A DNA stretch of 25,906 bases from Neorhizobium sp. UBA7851 (GTDB lineage Bacteria > Pseudomonadota > Alphaproteobacteria > Rhizobiales > Rhizobiaceae): NCBI GenBank assembly GCA_002500765.1, contig DLSX01000042.1, positions 3,901 to 29,806 on the forward strand. Direction: 5' to 3'. The stretch's first letter is position 1. The number at the start of each line of letters is the position of its first letter. The notes beneath the pieces were generated by a model. It ran no database searches, was not told the DNA's origin, and saw nothing but the letters and a program-made list of their open reading frames with translations. Below are positions 8,014 through 13,895 of the stretch, one piece after another. The translations under genes were made by a program, and so were the position numbers.

Positions 8014-8394
8014 TTATCCTACGAACGCAATTTTCAGAACGGCGAAGAGACAGAGGCCACCGATCAGCATTGCAAAGAATGTATTGAGCATCACGGCCAG
8101 GAACTTCAGGCCCTCGTGATGCACGTAGTCGACGATGATTTCCTGAACGCCGATGCGCATGTGCACGAGACCGGCGATGATCATCAGACCGAACAGAACG
8201 GCGATCAGCGGGTTCGACAGCGCCTGGACGACTTCCTCATAGGGAGCGCCCGCATAGCGGATCAGGAAGATGATGAAGAAGATGGCGAGCGGCACGAGCG
8301 CTACGGCCGACATCCGCTGCATCCAGAAATGCTCGGTGCCGTCCTTTGCTGATCCCAGACCACGAACCTTGCCGAGGGGAGTACGCATATCCAT
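8014..8394 (-). CDS. sdhD: Succinate dehydrogenase membrane anchor subunit
   Basis: 126 residues with three hydrophobic helices, at about 28-47, 60-80 and 97-123. H78 in LVHMRIGVQEIIVDYV aligns with the haem b ligand of SdhD, and D89-Y90 with the quinone-site Asp-Tyr pair. The ATG (complement of 8392-8394) has GAGGAGG seven bases upstream; a second in-frame ATG two codons later is possible. With SdhC it anchors SdhAB, binds haem b and reduces ubiquinone. It lies 12 nt after the sdhC stop. Confidence 0.95.
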   Translation of the reverse strand: MDMRTPLGKVRGLGSAKDGTEHFWMQRMSAVALVPLAIFFIIFLIRYAGAPYEEVVQALSNPLIAVLFGLMIIAGLVHMRIGVQEIIVDYVHHEGLKFLAVMLNTFFAMLIGGLCLFAVLKIAFVG

Positions 8395-8406
8395 GATGTT
8401 TCCTCC

Positions 8407-8796
8407 TCAGATGGCCAGGCCGATGATCCAGACCAGCACGGTCAGACAGATCGAAACGACAGGCATGATCAGCGCAACCTTGGTCGCGAAGTGTTTTTCA
8501 AAACCGTGGCCCATGTCCCACACGAAATGGCGGATACCGCCGAGCATGTGATGGATCAGTGCCCAGGTGTAACCGAACAGGACCAGCAACCCGATCCAGG
8601 TGCCGAACAGCCAGCTGACCCAGTCGAAATAAGGCTTGCCGGAAGCGGCGGCGATCAGCCACCAGGCCAGAAGCATGGTGCCGGCCGCCAGTGCGCCACC
8701 GGTAATGCGGTGGACGATCGACATGACCATTGTGGGGATTGGCTTGTAGATTTGCAGATGCGGCGACAAAGGCCGATTATTTGTTATATTCGCCAT
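8407..8796 (-). CDS. sdhC: Succinate dehydrogenase cytochrome b556 subunit
   Basis: 129 residues with three membrane helices. RPLSPHLQIYKP near the N-terminus is the conserved SdhC entry motif. SIVHRITGG lines the quinone site, and HHMLGGIRHFVWD carries the haem-ligand His (second His of the HH pair, before GGIRH). Two ATGs are adjacent (complements of 8797-8799 and 8794-8796). The second is preferred here because GAGG lies only one or two bases before the first but about five before the second; the protein is 130 residues if the first is used. It is the first gene of sdhCDAB, downstream of a leader with two hairpins. Confidence 0.94.
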   Translation of the reverse strand: MANITNNRPLSPHLQIYKPIPTMVMSIVHRITGGALAAGTMLLAWWLIAAASGKPYFDWVSWLFGTWIGLLVLFGYTWALIHHMLGGIRHFVWDMGHGFEKHFATKVALIMPVVSICLTVLVWIIGLAI

Positions 8797-8819
8797 CATT
8801 ACCTCGCGGCGTCGTCAAG

Positions 8820-8865
8820 CGGGCGGACGCCCGGCAATGCACCATGCCGAGAAAATGTGCATTGC
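8820..8865 (-). promoter_or_regulatory. sdhC 5' leader with two consecutive hairpins
   Basis: Hairpin 1 is a perfect 9-base inverted repeat, GCAATGCAC (8834-8842) and GTGCATTGC (8857-8865), with a 14-base loop. Directly next to it is CGGGC-GGAC-GCCCG (8820-8833), a 5-bp stem with a tetraloop. Both lie in the presumed 5' leader, about 24-70 nt before the sdhC start. Neither is followed by a T-run, so a simple terminator is unlikely. A post-transcriptional control element or protein site is possible. Confidence 0.45.
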
Positions 8866-8983
8866 ATCATCGGCGTGGTTTAATCTTCGAATTCCCTGAC
8901 GACAAGATCAATTCCGACGTCGCGTGAATTTAATCGATTGTGAATTGCAAGAGGGCAAGCATCGGACATATCGCCGCGGCAGG

Positions 8984-9058
8984 TTAACCATCAATTCCAA
9001 AGATTTGGCGGCAGCGCGTGCGTTGGCGGCAAGATCATGTTAACGTCTCATTAACCAT
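8984..9058 (+). promoter_or_regulatory. CtrA-type boxes between sdhC and the exported His-rich protein gene
   Basis: TTAA (9040-9043), seven bases, TTAA (9051-9054), continuing as TTAACCAT (9051-9058), matches the CtrA consensus TTAA-N7-TTAA and the half-site TTAACCAT. A second exact TTAACCAT lies at 8984-8991. The region is the 278-bp divergent gap between sdhC and the gene at 9075. The full box ends 20 nt before that gene's ATG, so it could repress from within the start region or act on a promoter that I cannot place. Confidence 0.5.
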
Positions 9059-9074
9059 GATCTCGGAGTTCGCC

Positions 9075-9557
9075 ATGATCGCGAATCGCATGAAACCTGT
9101 CCTTTTTGCACTTGCGCTTTCCAGCGCCTTCGCATCTGCAGCCCTCGCTCGCGATCCTTTACCGGATTTCAACAGCAGTGACACCGGTTACCGGGACCAT
9201 CATGACGGCCACGGACATCATGGCCGACGCGGCCAGTTGAAACTGTTTTCCGACCAGCGCCTCGGCGGTGCGAGCCGGGTGGTATCATCGACACGAAACA
9301 GCCGCCCCGACAGCGGCTCCATACAGGCACTCGGCACTTTTGCTACGGTTTCCGGCTCTTCGATCATTTATGCTGACGGCTATCGGGAAATATATGTCGG
9401 CGAGTACGCTGCGGAACCCTCACGCTCCGGCCTCTCCTATCCCGCACCGAAAGCAAAGATCATCACGGTCACCGAGGAACTTGCCAATGGCAACTTCCAG
9501 CCGGTCAACGGCTGCAGCTACGAGATGGGTGTCTGCGTCATCCGCGGAGAGAAGTGA
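9075..9557 (+). CDS. Small exported protein with His-rich N-terminus
   Basis: 160 residues from the ATG at 9075, chosen because GGAG lies seven bases upstream; longer in-frame starts lack a signal. MKPVLFALALSSAFASAALA is a Sec signal peptide with a probable ALA cleavage site before RDPLPDF. The mature protein opens with YRDHHDGHGHHGRRG, six His in about ten residues, which could bind Zn, Cu or Ni. A middle part with repeated G/S turns follows (FATVSGSSIIYADGYREIYVGEY). The C-terminal part (NGCSYEMGVCVIRG) has two Cys suited to a disulphide. I do not recognise the family. It is one of only two plus-strand genes here and has CtrA-like boxes upstream. Predicted location is the periplasm. Confidence 0.75.
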   Translation: MIANRMKPVLFALALSSAFASAALARDPLPDFNSSDTGYRDHHDGHGHHGRRGQLKLFSDQRLGGASRVVSSTRNSRPDSGSIQALGTFATVSGSSIIYADGYREIYVGEYAAEPSRSGLSYPAPKAKIITVTEELANGNFQPVNGCSYEMGVCVIRGEK

Positions 9558-9569
9558 AGCCGGACATCA

Positions 9570-9953
9570 TCACCCGAGCTGCGCCTCGATCGCGGCTTTG
9601 TCGATGACCGACCAGACCTGAGTAATCCGCCCATCGGAAAATCGATAGAAGACGTTTTCTGAAAACCGGACGCGTCGGCCATCAACGGGCAGCCCGAACA
9701 GCTGTGCGACCGGACTGCACTCGAAGACAAGCCGGCTCGCCACCTTCGGCGGCTCGACGACGAGAAAATCGATATTGAAGCGAAGATCCGGAATGGCGCG
9801 AAAATCACCTTCCAGCATCTGGCGATAACCCGCCAGCCCGAATTCCCGGCCGTTATGCACAACATCGGCGGCAACGAAGTCCTCAAGTTGCGACCAGTCC
9901 TGTCGGTTCAGGCAATCGATGTAACCGCGATAAATCTGCGCAATATCCTGCAT
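9570..9953 (-). CDS. SnoaL-like / ester cyclase family protein
   Basis: 127 residues from the Met in MQDIAQIYRGYIDCLNRQDW (complement of 9951-9953), preceded by a GGCGGA-like SD. An upstream Met at 9968 lacks one. The sequence has the SnoaL-like NTF2 fold pattern: a first helix with CLNRQDWSQLEDFV, then DVVHNGREFGLAGYRQML, IPDLRFNIDFLV, LFGLPVDGRRVRF and ENVFYRFSDGRITQVWSVIDK. Members are small alpha/beta-barrel proteins, including polyketide cyclases and many of unknown substrate, so the reaction cannot be named. It is convergent with the exported-protein gene, which ends 12 bp away. Upstream lies the long gene-free region. Confidence 0.82.
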   Translation of the reverse strand: MQDIAQIYRGYIDCLNRQDWSQLEDFVAADVVHNGREFGLAGYRQMLEGDFRAIPDLRFNIDFLVVEPPKVASRLVFECSPVAQLFGLPVDGRRVRFSENVFYRFSDGRITQVWSVIDKAAIEAQLG

Positions 9954-10372
9954 TTCCGCCGATCCCATGGGTTCAGTTTTAGATATCGGCAGAACGCCAT
10001 GATCGACAAAGCCGTTCCCGCAGGCGGGGACGATGCACAGGCCGCGCCCAATTGGATCAATAACTTGCGTCCTGTTTCATCCCCACTCTCCCAAGCTGTG
10101 CCCATAATCTCCCCGCTTCCGTCGCCGGAGTGTTGCGCGAGACGTTCGCGGGCAGGCGGGAGCCGGCGCTTCCGTCCGACCCGTAACGTGCGGCAAGAAC
10201 GGAAGGGGTGAAATGCATGGAGGGCCTGCCGCAAGGCAACCCGCCTATCAAGCCTCCCCCCGGCAGCCATGCCGGGTTCGGTTGAGCCGTCCAAGCATCA
10301 GCGCAAGCCGATGTGCAGCGAGGCGAGAAGATCACCCGTAGGGACCGGAAGTCCCGAAAGAACGCCGAAGGC

Positions 10373-10426
10373 CACGCATATGCGGAGCCACGTTTTCATA
10401 TTCCAAAGAGGTTCCGCATATGCGTG
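10373..10426. repeat. 54-bp inverted repeat with GCATATGC cores
   Basis: CACGCATATGCGGA (10373-10386) and TCCGCATATGCGTG (10413-10426) are perfect 14-base inverted arms around 26 bases. Each arm also contains the palindrome CGCATATGCG. No ORF is needed to explain it. The form is that of short intergenic palindromic elements common in rhizobia. Confidence 0.7.
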
Positions 10427-10517
10427 CGCTTCTCCGGAATGATCTTTGACAACCACGGCGGGAGACTGCGCGGGGCGGGATTGGTGTGTGCGGAGAGTTG
10501 GCGCGATCAGCACCGGT

Positions 10518-10710
10518 GCTGCTTGTGCCTGGATCCTCGGGTCAAGCCCGAGGATGACGGTCGATGGGTGGTGCAATGGCGCCCAAAACACAACTCCCAT
10601 GCCAATGAATACAGCAACCCGGCACATGGGGCCCGTTTTGGCCTCCAACAGAAACCAAAACCTCCGTCATCCTCGGGCTTGACCCGAGGATCCAAACGCA
10701 AGCAAGCAGC
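10518..10710. repeat. 193-bp fold-back element with perfect 31-bp inverted arms
   Basis: Bases 10530-10560 (TGGATCC..GATGACGG) and 10664-10694 (CCGTCATC..GGATCCA) are exact reverse complements over 31 bases. Each arm contains its own hairpin, ATCCTCGGG-TCAAG-CCCGAGGAT. Outside them GCTGCTTG (10518-10525) pairs with CAAGCAGC (10703-10710). Inside, GTTTTGG (10635-10641) pairs with CCAAAAC (10655-10661), and CCCATG (10597-10602) with CATGGG (10625-10630). The core word (CATCCTCGGGCTTGACCCGAGGATCC) is one I recall as a dispersed intergenic palindrome of alphaproteobacteria. No transposase is nearby. Confidence 0.75.
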
Positions 10711-10725
10711 CGCTCATTTGGCTGC
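10706..10725 (-). terminator. Possible terminator of the plsC transcript
   Basis: GCAGCC (10706-10711) and GGCTGC (10720-10725), 6-bp arms with an 8-base loop, 43 bp past the plsC stop. On the minus strand TTGCTTGCGTTTGG follows, only moderately T-rich. It shares bases with the outer arm of the fold-back element. Confidence 0.35.
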
Positions 10726-10767
10726 CGTTACCCCATGCCCGCATGCGCAAGGAGTGAAGACCGGCTC

Positions 10768-11571
10768 TCACCCCGCATCATATTCCCGCTGCCGCAAATG
10801 CCGGATCAGCATGCGCCGGAGCTGGGCGGTGATGTTCTGGCTCAGGTGCTTGCGATTGTCTCCGGTGCGGAAATCGACCGTGTCGCCGAATGCGACATCG
10901 ACGTCGAGCGCGCCTTCCTTCAGCACGCCGATCAGGTGCGGCATCAGTTCGATATCGCCCGGCCAGGCGGCGAGCGGCCGGTGGAAGCGGCCCATGGCCA
11001 TGCCATGGACGCGGGTATAGGCAATCGAGACCGGCTGGACATGGACGACGCCATCGGGTGTGTGCGGCACGGCAGCAGCCGCTGCCCCGAACAGGGATGA
11101 CTTCACCTCCAGCAAGCGGTTACCGTCCGACGTCGTGCCCTCCGGGAAAAGCACGACGATCTCGCCTGCATTCATGCGTGCGGCGATCTCGTTGACCTGC
11201 TCGCCTGTGCGGCGCTTTTCTTCACGCACGACGAAAATCGTCTTCTGCAGTTTGGCGAGAATGCCGAAGATCGGCCAGCGAGCCACCTCAGCCTTGGCGA
11301 TGTAGACGACATCGGCCACAGCGCCAAGAACGAGGATATCCTTCCAGGAAGCATGATTTGCGGCAAGCATCAACGGGCGGCGGCGCTCCAGACGACCATG
11401 AACGCGGATGCGGATGCCGAGCAGCCAGCATGCGGAGCGATGCCAGAGCCGGGGCACATAACGGCGGATCTTCCAGTCGAAGGCGAGACCCACAAGCTGA
11501 AACGGCAGAAGTAGCAGCGTGACGACCACGAGACAGACGACGACAAGGCCGATCCGGATAGAGGTGATCAC
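10768..11571 (-). CDS. 1-acyl-sn-glycerol-3-phosphate acyltransferase family (PlsC/OlsA type)
   Basis: 267 residues. A hydrophobic N-terminal segment (about 7-30) precedes the acyltransferase domain. NHASWKD at 72-78 is the catalytic H-x4-D motif (H73, D78), and FPEGTTSDG at 142-150 is the glycerol-phosphate-binding block. The family transfers acyl groups to lysophosphatidate or, for OlsA, to lyso-ornithine lipid, at the inner membrane. The sequence alone does not decide between PlsC and OlsA. In Sinorhizobium, as I recall, olsA lies in this same neighbourhood next to the fur-like gene, which favours OlsA. The start is GTG (complement of 11569-11571) with AGGGA seven bases upstream. It is 23 nt after the mur stop, so probably the last gene of the nfu-to-plsC operon. 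Confidence 0.9.
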   Translation of the reverse strand: MITSIRIGLVVVCLVVVTLLLLPFQLVGLAFDWKIRRYVPRLWHRSACWLLGIRIRVHGRLERRRPLMLAANHASWKDILVLGAVADVVYIAKAEVARWPIFGILAKLQKTIFVVREEKRRTGEQVNEIAARMNAGEIVVLFPEGTTSDGNRLLEVKSSLFGAAAAAVPHTPDGVVHVQPVSIAYTRVHGMAMGRFHRPLAAWPGDIELMPHLIGVLKEGALDVDVAFGDTVDFRTGDNRKHLSQNITAQLRRMLIRHLRQREYDAG

Positions 11572-11594
11572 TGGATTATCCCTGCCACTCGCGC

Positions 11595-12020
11595 CTACTC
11601 GTCCTTGTCGAGCGGAATGCCGTATAGCTCGAGCCGGTGACCGACAAGCCGGAAGCCGAGTTCACGGGCAATACGTTCCTGCAAGGCTTCGATCTCTGCC
11701 GACTGGAACTCGATGACATTGCCGGTATTCAGGTCGATCATATGATCGTGATGTTCCTCCGGCACGGTCTCGTAGCGGGAGCGGCCGTCACGGAAGTCGT
11801 GCTTCTCGATGATTCCCTCGTCCTCGAACAGTTTTACGGTTCGATAGACGGTCGAAATGGAGATGCGCGGATCAACCTTGGACGAGCGGCGATAAAGCTC
11901 CTCGACATCCGGATGATCGTCGGAATCCTGCAGTATCCGGGCGACAACCCGGCGCTGGTCGGTCATGCGCATGCCCTTTTCGGCACACAACTCTTCCAGG
12001 GTCTTGGAAAGGTCTGTCAT
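11595..12020 (-). CDS. mur: Fur-family metal regulator, probably Mur (manganese-responsive)
   Basis: 141 residues. The N-terminal winged helix includes MRMTDQRRVVARIL and the recognition helix ISISTVYRTVKLFEDEGII. The dimerisation and metal-binding half has HHDHMID at 90-96. In E. coli Fur the equivalent region is followed by a CxxC structural zinc site; here those positions are D and T, and the only Cys in the protein is C12. Loss of these Cys is typical of rhizobial Mur, which represses Mn transport genes when Mn is plentiful; true iron control in rhizobia is left to RirA and Irr. It lies 39 nt after rimI and before plsC. The Fur family is certain; Mur function is inferred from lineage and the missing Cys. 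Confidence 0.9.
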   Translation of the reverse strand: MTDLSKTLEELCAEKGMRMTDQRRVVARILQDSDDHPDVEELYRRSSKVDPRISISTVYRTVKLFEDEGIIEKHDFRDGRSRYETVPEEHHDHMIDLNTGNVIEFQSAEIEALQERIARELGFRLVGHRLELYGIPLDKDE

Positions 12021-12059
12021 GACGTTCTGGCCTTCGAAATATTCACGTATGGTGAGGGA

Positions 12060-12554
12060 CTAGCGAAGATCACGGCTCATGACAAGCGCTGCAGTCCTCC
12101 GGCCGTCCACACCCTGGTAATAAGCCGGTCGCTCGGCCACCTTGGCAAAGCCGAGCTTGTTGTAAAGACCGACCGCGGCCCGGTTTTCAGCTTCGACTTC
12201 GAGAAACATGCTGTCGGCGCCACGCGAGGCCGCCTCGCGGACCGCCGCCTGCATCAGGCGCCAGCCAAGCCCTTGCCGCCCGAATTTCTCCGCCACGGCA
12301 ACCGTCAGGATTTCCGCTTCTCCGCCCGCTTCGCGGCTGAGAACGAAACCGCCGACAGGCTTGGAGAAGAATGCGTTGGTCTGGCGTGCGATGAAACCGA
12401 AGACATTCGGCTGCATCAGCAGGTTCTGGAACTCGTCGTCGCTCCACTGGCGCGGAAAACGCAGGCCATGTAGTTCCGATATCTCGCCGCAATCGACATC
12501 CTCGACCGGCACGACCTCGAAAAACGGCTTCCAGCTCAGGTATTCGTCGAACAT
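12060..12554 (-). CDS. rimI: Ribosomal-protein alanine N-acetyltransferase (GNAT)
   Basis: 164 residues when started at MFDEYLSWKPF (ATG complementary to 12552-12554), four bases after the tsaB stop. Longer in-frame starts would run into tsaB. FGRQGLGWRLMQAAV is the acetyl-CoA-binding motif A of the GNAT fold. FLEVEAENRAAVGLYNKLGFAKVAERPAYY is the RimI-typical motif B region with the conserved LYxxxGF. RimI acetylates the N-terminal alanine of ribosomal protein S18 and, in some bacteria, other proteins. The tsaB-rimI pair is widely conserved, supporting the assignment. Confidence 0.9.
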   Translation of the reverse strand: MFDEYLSWKPFFEVVPVEDVDCGEISELHGLRFPRQWSDDEFQNLLMQPNVFGFIARQTNAFFSKPVGGFVLSREAGGEAEILTVAVAEKFGRQGLGWRLMQAAVREAASRGADSMFLEVEAENRAAVGLYNKLGFAKVAERPAYYQGVDGRRTAALVMSRDLR

Positions 12555-12558
12555 GGTG

Positions 12559-13197
12559 CTACACTCTTGCCAATGCGAAACCCAACTGGGGTTTGGCATC
12601 CGGGCCACGAAGATAAAGCGGCTTTGGCCGGCTTCCGGCAGCATCCTTCAAGGCGCCGATCCTTGCCACCGCACCTATATCGAAGCGATCGCCTGTCTTG
12701 CCGACCCAGGAACCAATCATGTCCGCAGCCAGAGATGCGGCCAGATTATCCACCGCTTCGGCCGAAAGTGCAGCCGGCTCGGTAAGCGACGTGCCATCCA
12801 CCGCAAAAGCCTGCGCATAGATTTCCTCGCGCTTGGCATCCATGGCGACGAGCACCGGCTTGTCGGAACCGCCGGATGCCCGATGAGAAGCGGCGAGCGC
12901 TTCTAGCGTCGATACGCCGACGCAATCGATACCGAGTGAAAGCGCCAATCCGCGGGCGGCCGCAACGCCAACACGAATGCCGGTAAAGGAGCCCGGGCCG
13001 ATGACTACGGCAATCTTGCCGACCGCTTCAAGAGCAATGCCGGCTTCATCCAGGGCCTGATCGATGACAGCCATCAGGCGTTCTGCATGTCCCTTGCCGA
13101 TTTCTTCGGAAACGGCAGACAGCAGCTTAGCCGCGGAATGGTCAAATACCGCCGCAGAACAATCAATGCCTGCAGTGTCGATAGCGAGAACGATCAT
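12559..13197 (-). CDS. tsaB: tRNA threonylcarbamoyladenosine (t6A) biosynthesis protein TsaB
   Basis: 212 residues, a usual TsaB length. The ASKHA-type fold begins MIVLAIDTAGIDCSAAVFD. VVIGPGSFTGIRVGVAAARGLA (about 65-86) is the family signature, and CVGVSTLEALA and VLVAMDAKREEIYAQAF follow as expected. TsaB is a non-catalytic partner of TsaD in adding the threonylcarbamoyl group to A37 of ANN-decoding tRNAs. The ATG (complement of 13195-13197) has only a weak SD and lies 18 nt after the nfu stop. Confidence 0.95.
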   Translation of the reverse strand: MIVLAIDTAGIDCSAAVFDHSAAKLLSAVSEEIGKGHAERLMAVIDQALDEAGIALEAVGKIAVVIGPGSFTGIRVGVAAARGLALSLGIDCVGVSTLEALAASHRASGGSDKPVLVAMDAKREEIYAQAFAVDGTSLTEPAALSAEAVDNLAASLAADMIGSWVGKTGDRFDIGAVARIGALKDAAGSRPKPLYLRGPDAKPQLGFALARV

Positions 13198-13215
13198 GAA
13201 CAGGTCTTGCGGGTA

Positions 13216-13782
13216 TCAGAGGGCCTCGACCGCCTGCACTTCGGGAACGAAGTGCTTGAGCAGGTTCTGCACGCCATGCTTCAGCGTCGCCGTGGAAGAC
13301 GGGCAGCCGGAGCATGCGCCCTTCATGTTGAGATAGACGGTGCCGTCCTTGAAGCCCTTGAAGGTGATGTCGCCGCCATCCTGCGCCACGGCCGGACGGA
13401 CGCGGGTTTCAAGCAGTTCCTTGATGGTCGCGACAAGCGTCTCGTCGCCTTCGTCGAAGAATTCGCCTTCCTCGTCGAGGTCTTCCGCCATCGCAGAACC
13501 GCCACCCATGACCGGCTGGCCGGACATGAAATGCTCCATGATCGAGCCGAGGATCGCTGGTTTCAGATGCTGCCATTCGGCATCGGACTTGGTGACGGTG
13601 ATGAAGTCATAACCGAAATAGACGCCGGTTACGCCGGGAACGTTGAACAGGCGCAGGGCCAGTGGAGAGGCTGCAGCTTCGGCTTCATTGCGAAACTCGG
13701 CCGTGCCTTTTTCCATGACCACTTTGCCGGGAAGAAACTTCAGGGTCGCCGGGTTCGGCGTGGCTTCGGTCTGGATGAACAT
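13216..13782 (-). CDS. NifU-family Fe-S cluster carrier (Nfu type)
   Basis: 188 residues. The N-terminal Nfu domain starts MFIQTEATPNPATLKFLPG, the typical form in alphaproteobacteria and mitochondria (NFU1-like). An acidic linker follows (AEDLDEEGEFFDEGDE, about 99-114). The C-terminal NifU-like domain holds C157 and C160 in ACSGCPSS, which bind a 4Fe-4S cluster shared by a dimer. Family role: delivery of Fe-S clusters to target enzymes in the cytosol; SdhB, encoded in this window, is the kind of client expected. The ATG (complement of 13780-13782) has AGGAG seven bases upstream. A promoter and an ICE-like box sit directly in front, marking this as the first gene of the unit. Confidence 0.95.
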   Translation of the reverse strand: MFIQTEATPNPATLKFLPGKVVMEKGTAEFRNEAEAAASPLALRLFNVPGVTGVYFGYDFITVTKSDAEWQHLKPAILGSIMEHFMSGQPVMGGGSAMAEDLDEEGEFFDEGDETLVATIKELLETRVRPAVAQDGGDITFKGFKDGTVYLNMKGACSGCPSSTATLKHGVQNLLKHFVPEVQAVEAL

Positions 13783-13814
13783 GGGCTTGCTCCTGGCCGA
13801 CGAGCGGCGCTCAG

Positions 13815-13831
13815 TTTAGAACTTTTCCAAA
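13815..13831 (-). promoter_or_regulatory. ICE-like box (probable Irr binding site) before nfu
   Basis: TTTAGAA-CTT-TTCCAAA fits the rhizobial iron control element form TTTAGAA-N3-TTCTAAA at all but one arm position. It begins one base past the predicted -10 hexamer, so a bound protein would cover the transcription start. It is 33 bp from the nfu ATG. Irr represses or activates genes under low iron, and Fe-S assembly genes are known targets in alphaproteobacteria. Confidence 0.65.
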
Positions 13832-13832
13832 T

Positions 13833-13861
13833 AAGATAAACGTTCTCATCTTTGGGTTCAA
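13833..13861 (-). promoter_or_regulatory. Sigma-70-type promoter of nfu
   Basis: On the minus strand, TTGAAC (complement of 13856-13861), a 17-base spacer and TATCTT (complement of 13833-13838). The hexamers are good and the spacing ideal. It starts after the stop of the upstream usp gene, so nfu can be expressed independently of it. The ICE-like box lies immediately downstream. Confidence 0.6.
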
Positions 13862-13895
13862 GTGCGCCTTTGTCCGTCCATGGTCAATAGCGAGA

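Larger units (their letters stand above)
9969..10767. other. About 800 bp without a supportable gene: structured and repeat-rich DNA
   Basis: ORFs here have no SD, no family features and basic, compositionally odd products, so I call no gene. The part at ~10080-10360 is GC-rich and full of short hairpins: CGCGA/TCGCG (10136-10150), CTTCCGT/ACGGAAG (10169-10205), CCCGGCA-GCCA-TGCCGGG (10259-10276) and GGGAC-CGGAA-GTCCC (10341-10355). This could be a structured RNA or a conserved repeat. It is followed by two inverted-repeat elements, listed separately. A plsC terminator is possible near the right end. Confidence 0.55.

Noticed and set aside
5656..8352. An 898-codon open frame on the plus strand antisense to sdhB-sdhA-sdhD.
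   Set aside because: It mirrors highly conserved sdh genes. Its predicted product is rich in His/Arg/Asp/Val in the way antisense frames of high-GC genes are, and it has no recognisable domains.
8797..9017. Search for RirA (TGA-N9-TCA) or ICE boxes controlling sdhCDAB.
   Set aside because: No convincing match was found in the sdhC upstream region, although sdh is a plausible iron-regulated target.
9908..10294. A 128-codon minus-strand frame overlapping the start of the SnoaL-like gene and the structured segment.
   Set aside because: It has no SD and no domain, a strongly basic atypical composition, and runs through several perfect hairpins; better viewed as RNA or repeat DNA.
10080..10360. 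Possible RNase P RNA, tmRNA, SRP RNA or cobalamin riboswitch in the hairpin-rich segment.
   Set aside because: The universally conserved words of these RNAs (such as GAGGAAAGTCCGG for RNase P or the B12 box) are absent on both strands.
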